From: Nitrososphaerota archaeon
GTDB lineage: Archaea > Thermoproteota > Nitrososphaeria > Nitrososphaerales > Nitrosopumilaceae
NCBI GenBank assembly: GCA_028867755.1
Contig: JAGWFT010000002.1
Coordinates: forward strand, 1-64,000
DNA length: 64,000 bases
Direction of reading: 5' to 3'
The translations under genes were made by a program, and so were the position numbers. This document shows positions 52,934 through 60,942 of the stretch, piece by piece. How positions within the stretch are numbered: the first letter of the stretch is position 1; every line of letters begins with the position of its first letter. The notes beneath the pieces are model-generated. The model saw only the letters and a program-made list of their open reading frames with translations. It searched no databases and was not told the origin of the DNA.

Positions 52934-55012
52934 ATGGATTTTAGTTCTCTTGGTTTTAGTGCTAGCGCATTAAATGTGTGGGCAATTTGGATATTGCCAT
53001 TTGTTGGCGCATTGGTAATACCTGCTGTAGCAAAAATCTCAAAAAAATCTCCAGGATATGTGGCAGTAGCATTTGCTCTGGTCAGTGCTCTTTCAGCTGC
53101 AACACTTCTTCCACTTGCATTACATAATCAAGAAATTCATAATCAAATTCCATGGATATCATCAATTGGACTAAAAGCTGGTATCTTGGCCGACCCATTG
53201 GCAGCATTGATGACCAACATAGTTGCCTGGATATCACTTCTGATTTTCATATATAGCACAGGTTACATGAAGGGCGACAAAGACCTGATGAGGTTCTTTT
53301 TCTGGATGTCGTTCTTCATTGGCTCCATGCAGCTAATTGTATTATCAGATAATTTCCTGCAGCTCTTCTTTGGTTGGGAGGGTGTGGGTCTTGCATCGTA
53401 TGCACTGGTAGGATTTTGGTATAAAGACAAAAAGAAGGATCATGTTGGAACAGAAGGACGTACCGTCCTTGGCCTGTTGGATTATTACTCTCCTACTCAA
53501 GCAGGAATGAAGGCATTCATCATGACCAAAGTTGGAGACATCATGATGTTGGCTGGAATGTTCCTAATCTTTGCATTTGCAGGAACGTTTGGATTTAAAG
53601 AATTGGCAGCAAATACAAGCTGGGCAACTGCAATGTCTTCTCAAAATTTGTTGATCCCAGCTGCAATCTTGTTATTTGGAGGAGCTATAGGCAAGTCAGC
53701 ACAATTTCCACTAAATGAGTGGTTACTGGAGGCAATGACTGGTCCTACTCCAGTTTCTGCACTCATTCATGCAGCCACAATGGTAAAGGCTGGTGTATTT
53801 TTGGTTGCAAGATTAGGCCCATTATTCTTTGCCTTGGCTGCAGCTGGTCTAAACATGGATCAGTTCTTTGAAGTGGTGGCTTGGGTTGGAGCAATCACTG
53901 CATTCTTGTTAGCTACTCAAGGAATGGTTCACACAGAAATAAAGAAAGTACTTGCATATTCAACAGGTTCGCAGATTGGTTACATGATGATGGCACTTGG
54001 CATAGCTGGACTTTCAAGGCAATTTGTCGATGGTTATACTGCAGGTTTCTTCCATCTGATATCACATGCAATGTTCAAAGCTTCATTATTCATGGCAGCA
54101 GGCTCATTACTGCATATAGTTGGATCTAGGTTTATGACTGACATGGGAGGACTACGAAAAGTCATGTCAAAGACATATGTCTTCATGTGGATAGCAGGAC
54201 TTGGATTGATGGGCGCTCCATTTATCACAACAGGCTTTTGGAGCAAGGATGCTATTTTTGGAGCTGTTTACCAGTCAGGCAACACTTGGGCTCTGCCAAT
54301 ATTTATCATGGCAGTGATCACTGCAGTGATGACTACATTCTATACAACTAGGATGATTGGTATGGTCTTCTTTGGTAACAAGAGTAAACATGTTGAACAT
54401 TTGGAAAAAGAGGGTTATCACATACACGAAGCAAGCCCAGTAATGTGGATTCCATATGGAATTCTGGCTGCCCTTACAATTGGAGTTGGTGTTCTAGGCT
54501 TGGCATTTGAACACAAAATACATGACATTTTCACTAATTATCTATCCTCAACATTTGGAATCCAGTCTCAAGTGGGAATGGTTGCTACAGAATCTCAACA
54601 ACTACTTGGAGGGTTCCTAACAGGCATTAATCCAATCGCACTAATCGCTTCTCTTTCAGCGTTCGCAATTGGCTTTGTGCTAGGGTACATTTTCTATATT
54701 GGAAGATTTGCAGATCCTACTAAATTTGTAAACTCAAATATTTTCTTTTATGCAATACACAAGTTTTTCCTTAACAGATGGTATCTTGATGCATTAATCA
54801 ACTGGACATTTGTTGTAGGTCCACTGTATGTAGCACGAGGAATTTATCGATACTTTGAGGATAGAGTCATGGAAGGCTTTAACCTAGTGCCAGAAAAAAC
54901 AATGGCTGGTGGAGCAAGAATATTACAATCTACACAAACAGGAATATCTCAATCTTACTTGTATGTATTTGGTGCAGGAATATTGATAGTGGTACTACTG
55001 TTATTTATTTAG
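52934..55012 (+). CDS. nuoL: NADH-quinone oxidoreductase-type subunit L
   Basis: The 692-residue antiporter-like subunit has about 16 membrane helices, including FGWEGVGLASYALVGFWYK near residues 146-164 (membrane Glu), GKSAQFPLNEWLLEAMTGPTPVSALIHAATMVKAG near residue 250 and GAPFITTGFWSKDAI near residue 420. The C-terminus keeps the lateral-helix region and a final anchor helix. Confidence 0.95.
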   Translation: MDFSSLGFSASALNVWAIWILPFVGALVIPAVAKISKKSPGYVAVAFALVSALSAATLLPLALHNQEIHNQIPWISSIGLKAGILADPLAALMTNIVAWISLLIFIYSTGYMKGDKDLMRFFFWMSFFIGSMQLIVLSDNFLQLFFGWEGVGLASYALVGFWYKDKKKDHVGTEGRTVLGLLDYYSPTQAGMKAFIMTKVGDIMMLAGMFLIFAFAGTFGFKELAANTSWATAMSSQNLLIPAAILLFGGAIGKSAQFPLNEWLLEAMTGPTPVSALIHAATMVKAGVFLVARLGPLFFALAAAGLNMDQFFEVVAWVGAITAFLLATQGMVHTEIKKVLAYSTGSQIGYMMMALGIAGLSRQFVDGYTAGFFHLISHAMFKASLFMAAGSLLHIVGSRFMTDMGGLRKVMSKTYVFMWIAGLGLMGAPFITTGFWSKDAIFGAVYQSGNTWALPIFIMAVITAVMTTFYTTRMIGMVFFGNKSKHVEHLEKEGYHIHEASPVMWIPYGILAALTIGVGVLGLAFEHKIHDIFTNYLSSTFGIQSQVGMVATESQQLLGGFLTGINPIALIASLSAFAIGFVLGYIFYIGRFADPTKFVNSNIFFYAIHKFFLNRWYLDALINWTFVVGPLYVARGIYRYFEDRVMEGFNLVPEKTMAGGARILQSTQTGISQSYLYVFGAGILIVVLLLFI

Positions 55013-55022
55013 GTGAAAAAAT

Positions 55023-56510
55023 ATGATAGACTTTACCTCTACACCAATAATTCTAACTCTGATGCTGGGAGCAGTTGGAGTAATTATTCCAGTAATTAGT
55101 GCAGCACGAAAAGAGAAGAACGATTCGCTTTATGGTGGAATTGCGTTTAGTGCACTAGCGGCTGCAATTGGATTTGTTGTATATCAAATAATATCAAAGC
55201 ATGTTACACCTGCAGCAATTTTCTCAAAGGATGTTCTTGCAAATGATATGTTTGGATCTTTCTTTGCAATTGCAATGCTAATTGTTGGTATAATGACAAC
55301 AGTTGGTTCGTTTAATTACATGAGAGGACGATCAAATCCAGCTGTCTACTATTCTCTGATAGTATTATCATCAATAGGAATGGTGCTGATTGCATATTCA
55401 ACTGATCTAGTAATGTTGTTTGTCGCTTGGGAGTTGATGAGTATTCCAACTTATGTTCTTGCAGGATATCTCAAAAAGGATCCATCTTCTAACGAAGCAG
55501 CTATCAAATACTTCCTATTTGGCGCACTGTCTTCGGGAATAATAATCTGGGGCATCTCAATAGCGTATGGTATTACTGGTTCAACTAACATAGAACAAGT
55601 GATAGCTGGCTTTTCACATCTGAGTCCAGATATGACACCATTAGCCATACTTGCAGTTGGAATGTTTATCGCAGGATTTGGATTCAAAATTGGCCTAGTG
55701 CCTTTCCATATGTGGCTTCCAGATACGTATGAGGGAGCCCCACCAACAATCTCTGCGTTGCTTGCTGCAGGAACAAAAAAAGCTGGTTTTGCTGCAGCCT
55801 TACGTGTAATAATAATGGGCGCAATAGCCCTTAATCTCAACTGGTCACTTGCTCTTGCTGTAATAGCTATAGTCACTATGACCTTTGGAAACTTGGCAGC
55901 TATAAGGCAAAAAAATCTCTCAAGAATGCTTGCGTATTCTAGCATTGGCCATGCTGGGTACATTCTGATTGGTTTGAGCATTGCTCCATTTTCTGCAATT
56001 GGTATAGCAGCTGCACTATTTCATATTCTAAATCATGCAGTTATGAAGGCAGCAGCGTTTATAGCTGTAGCTGGAATAGTTGCAACATTATCAATATCTC
56101 ATATTGATAAGCTTCGTGGTCTTGGCAGGAGAATGCCAATTACTTCGCTTGGACTAGTTATATCGCTTTTAGCATTGGCAGGAGTCCCACCCCTCAATGG
56201 ATTTTGGAGTAAACTCATGCTATTTGGTTCTGCAATAAATGCTGGCTCAGCTATCCCATGGGCACCGTATCTGGCAGTAGCAGGTGTACTGAACAGTGCA
56301 TTATCTCTTGCATATTATGGTTGGATAATACGAAAAATGTACTTTGAAGAAGGTGAATCTGAAAAGAGAGTAAAAGAACCAAAATCAATAATAGCTGTAA
56401 TGATATTTTCGATAATCTTTATGGTTGGAATCGGAGTGTATCCAGATCCCTTTATTGCATTTGCAAAATCAGCTGTTCCAGTTCTAACAAATCTTTCTAC
56501 GATACATTAA
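55023..56510 (+). CDS. nuoN: NADH-quinone oxidoreductase-type subunit N
   Basis: The 495-residue antiporter-like subunit has the conserved Glu in FVAWELMSIPTYVLAGY near residue 140, the Lys in GFKIGLVPFHMWLPDTYEGAPPT near residues 221-243 and AGVPPLNGFWSKL near residue 385. It closes the nuo operon and overlaps the convergent prenyl synthase by 14 nt. Confidence 0.95.
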   Translation: MIDFTSTPIILTLMLGAVGVIIPVISAARKEKNDSLYGGIAFSALAAAIGFVVYQIISKHVTPAAIFSKDVLANDMFGSFFAIAMLIVGIMTTVGSFNYMRGRSNPAVYYSLIVLSSIGMVLIAYSTDLVMLFVAWELMSIPTYVLAGYLKKDPSSNEAAIKYFLFGALSSGIIIWGISIAYGITGSTNIEQVIAGFSHLSPDMTPLAILAVGMFIAGFGFKIGLVPFHMWLPDTYEGAPPTISALLAAGTKKAGFAAALRVIIMGAIALNLNWSLALAVIAIVTMTFGNLAAIRQKNLSRMLAYSSIGHAGYILIGLSIAPFSAIGIAAALFHILNHAVMKAAAFIAVAGIVATLSISHIDKLRGLGRRMPITSLGLVISLLALAGVPPLNGFWSKLMLFGSAINAGSAIPWAPYLAVAGVLNSALSLAYYGWIIRKMYFEEGESEKRVKEPKSIIAVMIFSIIFMVGIGVYPDPFIAFAKSAVPVLTNLSTIH

Positions 56511-57351
56511 GCATAGTAAGATCTAGCAAACTTTCTAGTCTTCTTCTTGCTGGGCCGTCATTTATTTTCCTAAGTGCAGTTTTAGCTTTCTTTGAATAGC
56601 TATTTAGTAACATGTCCATGTGATCAAAAACATGACGCGGATCTGGACTTTTCTTAATCAAGATATTGAACAGTTTATCCTCGTTATTCCAATCTTGTAA
56701 ATCGTCACGAATCTGGTACGCAATTCCCATGTTTTTGCCATACTCGGCAAATGCCATTACCTGCTCCTCATTACCGCCTCCTAGAATGGCGCCAATCTTT
56801 GTTGCTGCCTCAAACGCAGTTGCAGTCTTGTATTCCATGACCTTGATATAGTCATCAAAGGTGATGTCTTCGCTTGTTTCCAATCTAGTCTCTATCATTT
56901 CTCCATCACTCATCATCATGGCTGTGTTGGCAAGTTCTCTTGATATTCTTGAATTGTCAAGTCGAGAAGATATGTTCAGGATTAAACCTAGAACAAAATC
57001 CCCCGTGATTATGCTCGTATTGTATCCATACTTGATATGGAATGGATCCTTTCGTCTCCTTAGAATTTCATTATCAATTATATCATCATGAATCACAGAC
57101 TCGGTATGCAACAGCTCAACTGCACATGCAGCAGTGAAAGCGTTTCCATCACATCTGCCAACGCTTTCAGCAGCTAAAATTAAGATGATAGGCCTTATTC
57201 TCTTTCCTCCCTCTAATGCATATTGTAGAGGCTCAAAAAATTCTGATGCAGAATAAAGTTCTAATTCTTTTTTGAGTGCTTGATCGATTGTATCGATATA
57301 ATTCTTGTAATCCTTGATTAATGGGTTGATCTCAAAGTTTTTTCTATCCAA
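56497..57351 (-). CDS. Polyprenyl diphosphate synthase (GGPP/FPP-type)
   Basis: The 284-residue enzyme builds the isoprenoid chains of archaeal ether lipids. It shows EGGKRIRPIILIL near residue 48, the first Asp-rich motif HDDIIDNEILRRRK near residue 88, and the second as YQIRDDLQDW near residue 215. The residues before the first motif (LLHTESVIHDD) are small, which suits a C20 or longer product, though chain length cannot be fixed by eye. Confidence 0.92.
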   Translation of the reverse strand: MDRKNFEINPLIKDYKNYIDTIDQALKKELELYSASEFFEPLQYALEGGKRIRPIILILAAESVGRCDGNAFTAACAVELLHTESVIHDDIIDNEILRRRKDPFHIKYGYNTSIITGDFVLGLILNISSRLDNSRISRELANTAMMMSDGEMIETRLETSEDITFDDYIKVMEYKTATAFEAATKIGAILGGGNEEQVMAFAEYGKNMGIAYQIRDDLQDWNNEDKLFNILIKKSPDPRHVFDHMDMLLNSYSKKAKTALRKINDGPARRRLESLLDLTMLNVS

Positions 57352-57404
57352 AAATTTGCACTAACGTGCGTAACCAATGGTAAGGATATTAATGCTTTTG
57401 TAGG

Positions 57405-57495
57405 TGCTCCAGCCGGGATTTTCATCATATAGAATTTGAACCCGGGTCGGAGGATTGAAAGTCCCCCATGCTTGACCGGTCTACACCACTGGAGC
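57405..57495 (-). tRNA. tRNA-Glu(TTC) with a 16-nt intron in the T-loop
   Basis: On the minus strand the tRNA has acceptor GCTCCAG/CTGGAGC, anticodon loop CTTTCAA with anticodon TTC, and T-stem CCGGG/CCCGG. The T-loop is interrupted. A full bulge-helix-bulge is readable: outer helix is the T-stem itself, central 4-bp helix TTCA/TGAA, and both bulges are AAT. Cutting after the second bulge nucleotide removes 57419-57434 (16 nt) and leaves the normal loop TTCAAAT. The spliced tRNA is 75 nt with discriminator A. Confidence 0.93.
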
Positions 57496-57579
57496 CCGAC
57501 CTGCATCCTGTTTCCTGTCCATAAAATCCTTTTGGAGTCATTCAAAAGATTTTTTTAGTGCCGAATTTTGATAAATCGC

Positions 57580-58218
57580 ATGAACTCCATCATTCAAAGA
57601 ATTGATAAAATTATTGAGGACCAAAGCCTTCTCAAACACAAATTCTATGTAATGTGGAACGAGGGAAAATTATCGCTCGAGTCCCTCAGTGGTTATTCTA
57701 AAGAATACTTTCAACTGGTAAAATCGGTTCCTTCCTTTGTAGGTGCAATAATGGAAAATAGCCAATCAAATCTCACAGGTACGATAGCTGCCAATCAAAA
57801 GGAGGAATATGAGCATATTGAACCGTGGACAAAATTTGCAGGTTCTTTGGGCATATCACGTGAAGAGATGCAGCATTATACTGGACTAGATAAAACAAGA
57901 AAAGCCGTATCAAATCTTTCTACCCTGATGAATTCATTTGAGGGTGGTGCTGCCGCCATGTATGCATTAGAACAAGAAATTCCAAAGATCAGCCTTTCAA
58001 AGATAGATGGTTTGAGGAAATTCTATGGTGTAACAGACGATGATGCAATTGAATATTTCAGAATTCATGCAGAGGCTGATATCAGACATGCAGCACTCTG
58101 GAGGAGAGTTCTTGAGAAATCCCAGGCAATCAAAGAAGATGACCTAGTTCAAATTGCCGGCGAATCGCTAGCAGCTCAAAATCTCTTACTTGATAGCTGC
58201 TATGAAGCGTATTGTTAA
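57580..58218 (+). CDS. TenA/PqqC-fold diiron-type oxidase (HDO superfamily)
   Basis: The product (212 residues from ATG 57580) is all helical. It has KEEYEHIEPWTKFAGSLG near residues 70-87 and, near the end, YFRIHAEADIRHAALW, whose H-x3-D-x2-H spacing equals the last three iron ligands of haem-oxygenase-like diiron enzymes such as CADD. That argues against a plain thiaminase II and for a metal enzyme, perhaps in p-aminobenzoate or other cofactor synthesis. The TTG at 57568 would add four residues. It stands alone between tRNA genes. Confidence 0.75.
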   Translation: MNSIIQRIDKIIEDQSLLKHKFYVMWNEGKLSLESLSGYSKEYFQLVKSVPSFVGAIMENSQSNLTGTIAANQKEEYEHIEPWTKFAGSLGISREEMQHYTGLDKTRKAVSNLSTLMNSFEGGAAAMYALEQEIPKISLSKIDGLRKFYGVTDDDAIEYFRIHAEADIRHAALWRRVLEKSQAIKEDDLVQIAGESLAAQNLLLDSCYEAYC

Positions 58219-58260
58219 CTCTATACCATTTTATACTGCATACCAAATTGTTCTGTCGTT

Positions 58261-58334
58261 GGGCCCATAACTCAGCTTGGTAGAGTAACCGGCTCATAAC
58301 CGGTGAGCCAAGGGATCGAAGCCCTTTGGGCCCA
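58261..58334 (+). tRNA. tRNA with CAT anticodon (elongator Met or Ile2)
   Basis: A 74-nt cloverleaf: acceptor GGGCCCA/TGGGCCC, D-stem ACTC/GAGT, anticodon stem ACCGG/CCGGT, loop CTCATAA with anticodon CAT, T-stem AAGGG/CCCTT, discriminator A. It is not an initiator. The GGGCCC acceptor is typical of tRNA-Ile2, whose C34 is changed to agmatidine in archaea, so Ile2 is at least as likely as elongator Met. Odd details are A10:U25 and a T-loop that begins with A instead of T. Confidence 0.85.
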
Positions 58335-58432
58335 TCTATCTTAAATTTTGATTAGTCTAATAATTTCTATAATTATTATTTGGATCGTAAATGAAATTTT
58401 ATCTTGTAATGTTCCGCATGTCATAAAACCAA

Positions 58433-58442
58433 TTTTAAAATA
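58433..58442 (+). promoter_or_regulatory. TATA box of the box C/D sRNA
   Basis: TTTTAAAATA is centred about 26 nt before 58463, within two nucleotides of the predicted 5' end of the sRNA stem at 58461. Confidence 0.55.
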
Positions 58443-58460
58443 ATCAGTTAACTATCTTGA

Positions 58461-58530
58461 TTTGGCTGCAATGAAGAATCAGAGTTATGGCTGAAATTAT
58501 GATGTAAAGGCATTTGTCTGAGCTGCCAAA
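58461..58530 (+). ncRNA. Box C/D guide sRNA (predicted)
   Basis: All elements occur in order: terminal stem TTTGGC(T)GC, C box ATGAAGA (58471-58477, 6 of 7 to consensus), 13-nt guide, D' box CTGA (58491-58494), 4-nt spacer, C' box ATGATGT (58499-58505, 6 of 7), 12-nt guide, D box CTGA (58518-58521), then GC(T)GCCAAA closing an 8-bp stem with one T:T mismatch. Size and 12-13-nt guides are standard for archaea. The D' guide ends GAGTTATGG, the exact complement of CCATAACTC at 58265-58273 in the neighbouring tRNA; by the N+5 rule this would target A9 of that tRNA. The D guide's target was not found. Confidence 0.75.
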
Positions 58531-58588
58531 AATCTAAAAAAGATTTGATAAATTTGACACAAAGAACATCATCATGAAACGGTACAGA

Positions 58589-58612
58589 GTATATATAAAG
58601 CCCATATATAAG
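58589..58612 (+). promoter_or_regulatory. Tandem TATA boxes at tbp
   Basis: TATATATAAA (58590-58599) is centred 26 nt before the tbp ATG at 58620 and is the likely promoter. A second CATATATAAG (58603-58612) is only about 13 nt before the ATG, too close to drive the gene, and could be a TBP site that blocks the start region. Confidence 0.6.
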
Positions 58613-58619
58613 CAGCAGA

Positions 58620-59183
58620 ATGCCTCAAACAAAACCAATCGTAAGTATTGAAAATGTTGTGGCATCAGCTTCAGTTGATCAACGCATTGATCTTAATGTT
58701 ATCACGCAAACTTTTCCTGATGTAGAATATCATCCTGATCAATTTCCAGGTTTAGTCTTTAGACTAAAATCGCCAAAGACTGCAACACTGATCTTCAGCT
58801 CAGGCAAAATGGTTTGCACCGGAGCAAAATCTGAAGAGCAAGCAATCAAAGCAGTGAGAAGTGTAGTACAAAAATTAAGAAAAGGTGGAATTAAGATCAA
58901 AAAAGATGCAGTTATAGTAATACAAAACATAGTAGCTTCTGCTAGTCTTGGAGGAAAAATACATCTAGAACAGGCTGCAAGAAGCTTGCCTAGAAGTATG
59001 TACGAACCAGAACAATTTCCAGGTTTGATACATCGAATGCTTGACCCAAAGACTGTTATCTTGTTATTTGCATCGGGAAAACTCGTTTGTACGGGGGCAA
59101 AGAAAGAATCTGAGGTATATCGTGCAGTACATAATCTACATACATTACTTGAGGAAAAAGAACTAATGATATACGAGAGCTAA
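58620..59183 (+). CDS. tbp: TATA-box-binding protein
   Basis: The 187-residue protein is two imperfect copies of the TBP half: residues about 5-90 and 96-180, each with (V/I)ENVVASAS or IQNIVASAS, an EQFPGL-type turn (DQFPGLVFRL, EQFPGLIHRM), and the strand FSSGKMVCTGAK or FASGKLVCTGAK. It binds the TATA box and recruits TFB and RNA polymerase. The start is leaderless, 26 nt from a strong TATA box. It is transcribed alone. Confidence 0.97.
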   Translation: MPQTKPIVSIENVVASASVDQRIDLNVITQTFPDVEYHPDQFPGLVFRLKSPKTATLIFSSGKMVCTGAKSEEQAIKAVRSVVQKLRKGGIKIKKDAVIVIQNIVASASLGGKIHLEQAARSLPRSMYEPEQFPGLIHRMLDPKTVILLFASGKLVCTGAKKESEVYRAVHNLHTLLEEKELMIYES

Positions 59184-59195
59184 ATCTGTTGGCCC

Positions 59196-59804
59196 TCAGT
59201 TAGCACTCATTTGTTTTTTGATTCGTTCAAAAGTTTGCTCATCAAGTAACCCTTCGTTGTATAATATACTTGAAATTTTTACCACGTCTGTAACTTCATG
59301 CAATTTTACACCCTCGGAAGCCAAAAGTTCCCTTGCTCCCTCAAATCTATTTATTATTACAACTGCATCAATTACAATCATTTTGGCATCCTTTAGTGCT
59401 TTAATAGCATTGGCCAGAGACAGCCCTGTCGTTCCTACGTCATCGACAAGCAATATCTTTGTTCCCTGTTCTATCTTTCCTTCAATTAAGCTGCCTGTGC
59501 CATAGTCTTTTGGCTTTTGTCTGATATATACAAGAGGTTTCATTGTTTCTATTGCTAAAGCAGAAGCTATCACAAGACCAGATGTTGGCACTGACGCGAT
59601 GCAGTCAAAACTATCAAGACCAATCTTCTCAGATATTGTATTTTGAAGGTATTTTATCATATTTCTGAATTGATGTGGAAAACTTGGTACTATTCGAAGA
59701 TCTACATAATATGCGCTTTCTTTTCCGCTAGAAAGTCTGAAATTTCCAAACTTTATGGCAGTACTTTCCTGTAAAAATATCGCAAATTCTTTGACAAAAC
59801 CCAC
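59196..59804 (-). CDS. pyrE: Orotate phosphoribosyltransferase
   Basis: The 202-residue enzyme adds PRPP ribose to orotate to make OMP. It has the PRPP loop KILLVDDVGTTGLSLANAI near residue 115, YVDLRIVPS near residue 31, and CIASVPTSGLVIASALA near residue 67. It is divergent from the LarA-like gene with 50 nt between starts. The amidohydrolase at 3.5 kb could act one step earlier in the same pathway. Confidence 0.94.
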   Translation of the reverse strand: MGFVKEFAIFLQESTAIKFGNFRLSSGKESAYYVDLRIVPSFPHQFRNMIKYLQNTISEKIGLDSFDCIASVPTSGLVIASALAIETMKPLVYIRQKPKDYGTGSLIEGKIEQGTKILLVDDVGTTGLSLANAIKALKDAKMIVIDAVVIINRFEGARELLASEGVKLHEVTDVVKISSILYNEGLLDEQTFERIKKQMSAN

Positions 59805-59853
59805 AGCAAAATTTACCGAACTAGATTTATTTTAACTGTCTCATCGGTACTGT

Positions 59854-60942
59854 ATGCCTGAGATTTGGCTTAGCTATGGCCCAACAGAGGTTGTTTTGGA
59901 TATAAAGGCTGAAAACCTTGAGAGGCAAATAACGGCTGAAGGTACAAATCTGAGCGATTCTGAAATCGCCTCGAAATTACAGTCAATAGATCTTACCAAA
60001 CCAACAGAGATTGTTATTTTGGAATCCACAAAAGCTGTTCAAAAGGTAATCTCAGTTTTGTTAGAAATCTGCAATCAAAAATCACTTCCTACACCAAAAA
60101 TTCTTGTGGATAAATCAAACTTACATCTTGTTAAAAACATGTTTTCTGATCCTTTGATATCTATCTCTGAATTTGATAATTCTCAGTTAACAGGCACAAA
60201 TCTAATGTTTGTCGGTGAGATGGAATTTGATGGATTGTTTGGATACAGTACCATATCTACAAAATTATTACGAAAATTTGGAAAAGAGCAAATGTTAGAA
60301 GCTTATGAAAAGAAAAATGGAAATCTCCCGCATCCTGGAGAAGACTTGTCAACTATTGAGGTGGCAAAAAAATTTACAGATGGGTTTGAAATATCTGCAC
60401 TTGAAGTTATTGCAAATTCGTCCGGAATAACTGATGTATCTACAGGACATCCATCCTCCACACTATCGCTTTCAAAATCTCTACCTCTGTTAACAATAAA
60501 TGATGTGGGCAAACATAGAATATTGTTTATCAGTACTGGTAAAGAATCTAGTAATGAAACACTAAGTAGATCGCTTTCTGCATTATGGAATTGTGCTAAT
60601 GCTGTAAAAGAAGAAGGTCTTGCAATACTTTTGGCTGAATGTAAAAATGGTTTAGGATCTGAGGCCATTCTTCAATATGCAGAAGGTAGAATGAGCTTGG
60701 ACAGATTAAAAAATCCTGCTAAATATGTTGACGGAATGGAAAACTTGCTTTTTTTAACTGAAATGCAAAAACAATTCCAAATTGGTATTGTCTCAATACT
60801 GCCGCATTATTATACAAAAGACAAACTTACAATGATTCCATTTGGCGGTACCAAAGAATCTATGGAATATGTACTAAAAACATATGGTGAGAGACAAAAA
60901 GCTGTAATAGTATCAGACGGTACGCACGTTCTACTCAGGTAA
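59854..60942 (+). CDS. LarA/DUF2088-like protein, catalytic motifs not evident
   Basis: The 362-residue protein has an N-terminal strand pair WLSYGPTEVVLDIKAENLERQI, a middle domain, and a C-terminal part with EEGLAILLAECKNGLGSEAILQYAEG that closely resembles the nickel-pincer lactate racemase C-terminal domain. The TRP-type loop (here LESTKAVQKV) and the His pair of true LarA are not seen, so it is probably a non-racemase member of the family or a degenerate one. It overlaps the convergent protease gene by 12 nt. Confidence 0.6.
   Translation: MPEIWLSYGPTEVVLDIKAENLERQITAEGTNLSDSEIASKLQSIDLTKPTEIVILESTKAVQKVISVLLEICNQKSLPTPKILVDKSNLHLVKNMFSDPLISISEFDNSQLTGTNLMFVGEMEFDGLFGYSTISTKLLRKFGKEQMLEAYEKKNGNLPHPGEDLSTIEVAKKFTDGFEISALEVIANSSGITDVSTGHPSSTLSLSKSLPLLTINDVGKHRILFISTGKESSNETLSRSLSALWNCANAVKEEGLAILLAECKNGLGSEAILQYAEGRMSLDRLKNPAKYVDGMENLLFLTEMQKQFQIGIVSILPHYYTKDKLTMIPFGGTKESMEYVLKTYGERQKAVIVSDGTHVLLR

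Noticed and set aside
58574-58650. 24-codon ORF overlapping the tbp start
   Set aside because: Its codons are mostly the two TATA boxes read as protein, and there is no promoter or SD in front of it.
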